Assembly (NCBI GenBank): GCA_003833135.1
Contig: QZLH01001060.1
Coordinates: 33,938 to 45,408, forward strand
Direction of reading: 5' to 3'
DNA length: 11,471 nt
DNA from: Oehlia diaphana
Taxonomy: Eukaryota > Glomeromycota > Glomeromycetes > Glomerales > Glomeraceae
Shown here: positions 8,000-11,471 of the stretch, piece after piece
Layout: each line of letters begins with the position of its first letter
Position numbering within the stretch: the first letter of the stretch is position 1
Made by a program: the position numbers and the translations under genes
The notes under the pieces: model-generated
What the model was told of the DNA's origin: nothing
The model's input: the letters and a program-made list of their open reading frames with translations, nothing else
Databases searched by the model: none

Positions 8000-9116
8000 T
8001 TAATCATCATCATTATTCATCTCTCTCTCGTTTTTTTTCTCAAATTCTTCAAATTCTTTAATAAGTGAATATGCTAGTTGACCATAGCTAACTGCTGTAG
8101 CAGCCCTTCTGATGGTTTTATTCGTAGCTGCTTTATAAGCTAAAAAACCAACTCCCGCAACGGCAGCAACGGCAGCAATTCCAACAACAGCACCTGCTGC
8201 GACTGTTGCAATTTGGTCAACAATTTCTTCTGAGAAAAAAAAAATTAATTCATTAACATATTAATTAATTGAAAAAGAGAATATGCATTAATTAATTACC
8301 TTCTCGATTTCGATTATTATCGTATCTTTGTAGAGAGGTGGTATGAATTTTTCTAAGATTTTGTACAATAATTTCATCACTATCATCAATAAATTCGAGA
8401 GTAGCATTTTCCGAATCATCCTCATCATGATTATACGTTGCTCTAAGAAGTGTAACGTATTTCCCTTCAAAATTTTCTAGAGATTTATTCTTATTTTTTA
8501 ATGATTGAAATCTATGACCATCCTTTGTATTTACTGTAACCTTAATAAAAATACCAGAATATGAAGCGAAAACAAAATCTCCATAACAATAATTATTATA
8601 ATATGAATTCCAAGAATATTCAATCAAATAATCGAATCCTGGAAGAAGATTTTTTAAATTATCTAAAATATCATCTCTCCCATTTTGTTCATCAAACCGT
8701 TTATTACTCATTTGACTATCTATTCTTTGAAGATAATTAGTAAAAGGATTATACCATTCTTTTGAAATTTTTAAAAGATTTTTGATTAATGAATCATTAT
8801 TAAATTCACTCCATTTAAATCTAATTCTCCAAGTATTAAAGATTGAATAACTGCTTATTTCTTTACGTAATACGTTATTTCTAAAGAGTTGACCAAATTC
8901 TTTATTAATACATTCTTCAACTTCATTAGTGTTACGAATTTGTTTATGAGACATTGAACAACTAATATCTGCTGTAGTATTTTCATTTTGAATAGCTTCG
9001 AAAATTCCTTTACAAATTTGTAAGACAAGGTTTTGTTTATCGCTATTATTTGATGAAACGTACGTGTTTGTTGGGATATTAGTGTTACAATTATAACAAC
9101 GACAAGATACACTCAT
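8000..9116 (-). CDS. Family A gene 2: paralogue of A1
   Basis: Exon 1 is 9116-8300 and exon 2 is 8229-8000 (817 + 230 nt, 348 aa). The phase 1 intron reads GAAG|GTAATT at the donor and TCTCAG|AAG at the acceptor. C5, C7 and C10 form the N-terminal motif. TWRIRFKW is at 95-102 and KEWYNPFTNYL at 119-129. Of the nuclease-like core, E166 and D180 (GDFVFAS) are kept, but KVTVN (192-196) again has Thr194 and Asn196 where Glu and Lys would be expected. Only one 13-residue unit (SLQRYDNNRNREG) precedes the splice, against three in A1. Exon 2 encodes VAAGAVVGIAAVAAVAGVGF (282-301), then a charged tail ending NNDDD, unlike A1's basic KRGRK. The open frame through most of 348 codons and the intact splice sites suggest an active gene. 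The function is unknown. Confidence 0.8.
8230..8299 (-). other. Intron of A2 (70 nt)
   Basis: GTAATT at the donor, TTAATG near the 3' end as a possible branch site, a T-rich tract and CAG. The acceptor is of the NAGNAG kind (CAGAAG), so one Glu could be included or omitted. Retention gives an immediate stop (Gly-Asn-TAA) and a protein without the membrane segment. Confidence 0.8.
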
Positions 9117-9285
9117 GATGGATTATTATATACGAGAAAAAAAGAAGAAATAAAGAAGTATTTTTAAGTTGAAAAAAAAAAATTGAATCTTTTTATAATT
9201 GATTTATTGCCAAATTCGGAAACAAAACCGATTACTTTGAACCAGGTGATCTATTCATCTTTGATTGTTACATAGCTTACATCAT
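9117..9285 (-). promoter_or_regulatory. Conserved 5' flank of A2
   Basis: The near-copy of the A1 upstream block: GAATTTGG at 9217-9210 (94 bp before the ATG), a T-run, a CTTC-rich leader and CGTATATAATAATCC before the ATG. Conservation of about 170 non-coding bases next to poorly alignable spacer suggests selection or a recent copy. Confidence 0.5.
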
Positions 9286-9896
9286 CTACTGCAATTCTAC
9301 TGCAAAAAGCTTGCGTGTTTCAATTATTCACGCAACTTTGAGTGTAACAAATTATCAAATCGGCTTAACAATTTATAGCAATAAACTAGTTAAAAGTAAG
9401 TTAGGCGAAACACATATACCGAAATAACTGTTCCACCAAAATATCCGGTTTTAAAACCAGTTCCGGTTTATTGAATATCCAGTATAGAATACTGGTAATT
9501 TTTTATTTTGCTGCTTTTATAGAGCGATTACCTTCTTAGTACTACTTCTAGATCATTTTCGACCCAGCAACCAAAATTGGTGTCATATGTCCAGTTTTGT
9601 TTTGTGAAAAAGAGGTAAAGAAAGTAAGAAATGTAAAAAGTAATCGAGTGTGATTATTATTAAAAAAACTCATTGTACTACTACTAGATCATTTTCGACC
9701 CAGCAACTAATCATATGTCCAGTTTTGTTTTGAAAGGTAAGTGAAAAAGAAGTAAAGAACGTAAGGAATGTAAAGAGTAATCGAGTGTGATTATTATTAG
9801 AAGGCTAATATAACAAATGCGACTAATTCTCGTTATATATAAGTAATGTATTGTATTTTACTACATTAAATACATTTGTATTATAAGAATTTTGTT
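9286..9896. other. Intergenic spacer of block 2
   Basis: No gene. It holds a hairpin CCAGTAT-AGA-ATACTGG (9479-9495), the 12 bp palindrome GGTTTTAAAACC (9447-9458) followed by TTCCGGTTT, and the 136 bp tandem repeat described separately. Confidence 0.6.
9539..9799. repeat. Direct tandem repeat, ~136 bp period
   Basis: Copy 1 (9539-9662) and copy 2 (9675-9799) share CTAGATCATTTTCGACCCAG, CATATGTCCAGTTTTGTTTT, GTAAAGAA.GTAAG.AATGT and TAATCGAGTGTGATTATTAT. They differ by small indels and are non-coding. Not seen in block 1. Confidence 0.85.
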
Positions 9897-10061
9897 GAGA
9901 ATTTGAATTCATGATTATAAGATCATAATGTGAAGGATAAAAATAAAATAAATAACGCTTGAACGTTCTTGAAATATTTTTCACTTAATGCTGATAATTT
10001 TAAGTAAAATCGAAATTCTGATCCAGACTTGAAATCTTTGAAAGTAAACTCGTAAAGATCA

Positions 10062-11342
10062 TTAATCGAGTTTCATTTTGATATCGTTATTATTATTATT
10101 ATTATTATTAGTGTTATTATTATTATCATTATTTCTTGAAATTTCTTGATAATCTTGATATGCTTTATAAATCATAGTACCAGTTGTTACGACGGTTTTT
10201 ATTGGAATTCTTGAATAAATTACATAGCCGATTGCTGCAGCGGCAGTAATTCCAACAACTGCACCTGCAACTGATATAGAAGGTGATTCTTCTATGAACG
10301 AAAAAAAAAAATAAAAAATTATAATTTTAATAAATTTTTTTAAATTAATGAAAAAACGACGATATTCATAAGTTGATAATCATATACCTTGTTGGGACGG
10401 ATGAGTGAGTTGATTATGATTTATTTCTTGAACCGAAAAAAAAAGAAGTAACAAAAGTAAATATAAATAATAAATTTTTAATGAATGTAATAACGAATTG
10501 AAAATTGACACGTAAAAATAATTACCTGGATAAGTAATCTGATTATTATTGAAAGCTTGTGAAAAATTATGAAATTTTTTAAGATTTTGAAAAATAATTT
10601 CATCATTTATATCAATAAGTTCAATTGTGGAATTCGTAAAAGTTGCACCGATAAGTGTAATATATTTTCCAATAAATTTTTCTGAAGCTTTACTTTTACA
10701 TTTTAAAGCTTTAGTTTTAACAGCATCTTCATGAGTTATATTAACTTCAACTACGACGAAAACACCAGAATCTGAAGCGAAGATAAAATCTCCTTTATGA
10801 AGATTATTATCATCATCATATGAATCCCAAGAATATTCAAATAGATACTTAAATCCTGGAAGATAATCTTTTAAATTATCTAAAAGATTTTGTTTTATCT
10901 CATCTTCATTTATATTCGTATCTTTATCGGATAACCATTCATTTCTTTTTTTATGATCTATATGTTTAAGGTAGTTGGTAAAAGGGTCATACCATTCTTT
11001 TGAAATTTTTAAAAGATATTTGATTAATAAATCATTATCATGAGATTCGGACCACTTAAATTGTATTTTCCAAGTATCAGTTGAAAGTCTTTTTATTTCT
11101 TTACATAATATCGATATGTCGTTTCTACTAAATTCTTCATTAATACAATTTTCAATTTCATTAATATTATGAATTTGCCCATGTAATATTGAACAAATAA
11201 TTTCTGCTGAAGTATTTTCATTTTGAATAGCTTCAAAAATTCCTTTACAAATTTGTAAGATAAGATTTTGTATATCTGATGATGGGTAAATGATTTCTGG
11301 GTAATCAACATTACAACTATAACAATGACAAACTAAGCTCAT
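10062..11342 (-). CDS. Family B gene: three-exon paralogue keeping the second acidic residue
   Basis: Exons are 11342-10526, 10426-10388 and 10291-10062 (817 + 39 + 230 nt, 361 aa), all joined in phase 1. Donors are CCAG|GTAATT and CAAG|GTATAT; acceptors are TTCAAG|AAA and CATAG|AAG. C5, C7 and C10 form C-x-C-x-x-C (MSLVCHCYSCN). TWKIQFKW is at 90-97 and KEWYDPFTNYL at 115-125. The core LPGFKYLFEYSW (161-172), GDFIFAS (184-190) and GVFVVVEVN (193-201) keeps E169, D185 and E199, with Asn201 where a PD-(D/E)XK enzyme has Lys; IGATFTN (231-237) follows. This is the least degraded core of the three genes. The last exon has a hydrophobic SVAGAVVGITAAAAIGYVIY (292-311) and an Asn-rich tail (339-354) coded by a triplet microsatellite. 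It is the only intact B copy here. The function is unknown; a degenerate membrane-tethered nuclease-fold protein is an inference. Confidence 0.75.
10087..10134. repeat. (ATT)n microsatellite coding poly-Asn in B2
   Basis: An almost pure run of TTA/ATT triplets, broken by GTG and ATC, in the last exon. It encodes residues 339-354, mostly Asn. It is probably length-variable between strains in steps of one residue. Confidence 0.85.
10292..10387 (-). other. Intron 2 of B2 (96 nt)
   Basis: GTATAT at the donor and TTCATAG at the acceptor, followed at once by AAG (a second NAGNAG case). Retention introduces a stop within two codons. Confidence 0.7.
10427..10525 (-). other. Intron 1 of B2 (99 nt, open in frame)
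   Basis: GTAATT at the donor, a CT-rich tract and TTCAAG at the acceptor. It is exactly 33 codons long with no in-frame stop, so it can be retained without breaking the protein. It would then encode a hydrophobic stretch, YYLYLLLLLLFFSV. Confidence 0.65.
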
Positions 11343-11427
11343 GATTATTAAATTATAAGATAAAGGGTTTGGTTAAAAAAAAAAAAAGAAAATATAAAAA
11401 CTACACCAATCCACGCACCAAATTCAC

Positions 11428-11464
<37 letters not shown>

Positions 11465-11471
11465 TACTAGC
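11343..11471 (-). promoter_or_regulatory. 5' flank of B2 with T13A24 tract
   Basis: Read on the minus strand, GAATTTGG (11425-11418) lies 76 bp before the ATG, followed by GTGCGTGGATTGG, then TATATTTTC and a T-run. GAATTTGG is shared with A1 and A2. Farther upstream lies a T13-A24 homopolymer junction (11428-11464), and the window ends in TACTAGC. Confidence 0.45.

Larger units (their letters stand above)
7716..11425. repeat. Tandem segmental duplication, block 2 (A2 + B2)
   Basis: This is the partner of 4551-7715. It is longer because it keeps the full B gene and has an extra ~136 bp tandem repeat (9539-9799). The block junction near 7715 is where psiB1's 5' flank (ATCCACGCC) meets A2's 3' flank. 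Confidence 0.8.

Noticed and set aside
11428..11464. T13A24 tract as an inserted retro-copy tail
   Set aside because: No coding copy or target-site duplication adjoins it, and homopolymers are common here; it could also be a sequencing or assembly artefact.
1..11471. tRNA or rRNA genes
   Set aside because: No cloverleaf A/B-box pair or rRNA-like GC-rich conserved stretch was seen on either strand by eye.

Overview
The window looks like nuclear DNA from a filamentous fungus, most likely an arbuscular mycorrhizal fungus of the Rhizophagus (Glomeromycotina) type. It is very AT-rich and has long intergenic stretches. Its genes have short GT-AG introns (70-99 nt), and it carries many short repeats and foldback elements plus a tandem family of Asn/Lys/Ile-rich lineage-specific proteins. 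The taxon is inferred from overall style and remembered family resemblance, not from a marker gene. No rRNA, tRNA, CRISPR or prokaryotic operon signals were seen.

The left third (1-4550) is repeat-rich and nearly gene-free. It holds a broken, edge-truncated N-terminal coding fragment on the minus strand (48-158) and two ~132-141 bp direct repeats (296-568). These abut a chain of alternating inverted repeats built from five copies of one ~23 bp motif (575-961). Beyond lie a weak ORF fragment (1009-1353), a relic gene with two copies of an NP.TGR / NT.TG-type repeat resembling 2-cysteine-adaptor domains (2698-2939, minus), a ~220 bp MITE-like element (3737-3956), and a weak single-exon ORF with a signal anchor (4220-4531, minus).

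The right two thirds (4550-11425) are a tandem segmental duplication. Each block carries two related genes on the minus strand, a type A and a type B. Block 1 has A1 (4820-6044) and a decayed B copy, psiB1 (6929-7650). Block 2 has A2 (8000-9116) and B2 (10062-11342). The three intact genes were rebuilt here by splicing. A1 has two exons (382 aa), A2 two exons (348 aa) and B2 three exons (361 aa). All introns are phase 1, and every last exon is 230 nt to the stop and encodes one Ala/Gly/Val-rich membrane-type segment. The long first exon encodes an N-terminal C-x-C-x-x-C motif, a helical part, and a strand-rich core with the arrangement E...GDF(V/I)FAS.SG.F..V(E/T)VN. This is reminiscent of the PD-(D/E)XK nuclease fold but lacks the lysine and, in type A, also the second acidic residue.

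The A and B proteins probably do the same kind of job, as membrane-anchored proteins with a possibly degenerate nuclease-like domain, but the function is unknown. B2 also shows two splicing oddities: a symmetric 39 nt middle exon, and a first intron that is fully open in frame and would add a second hydrophobic stretch if retained.
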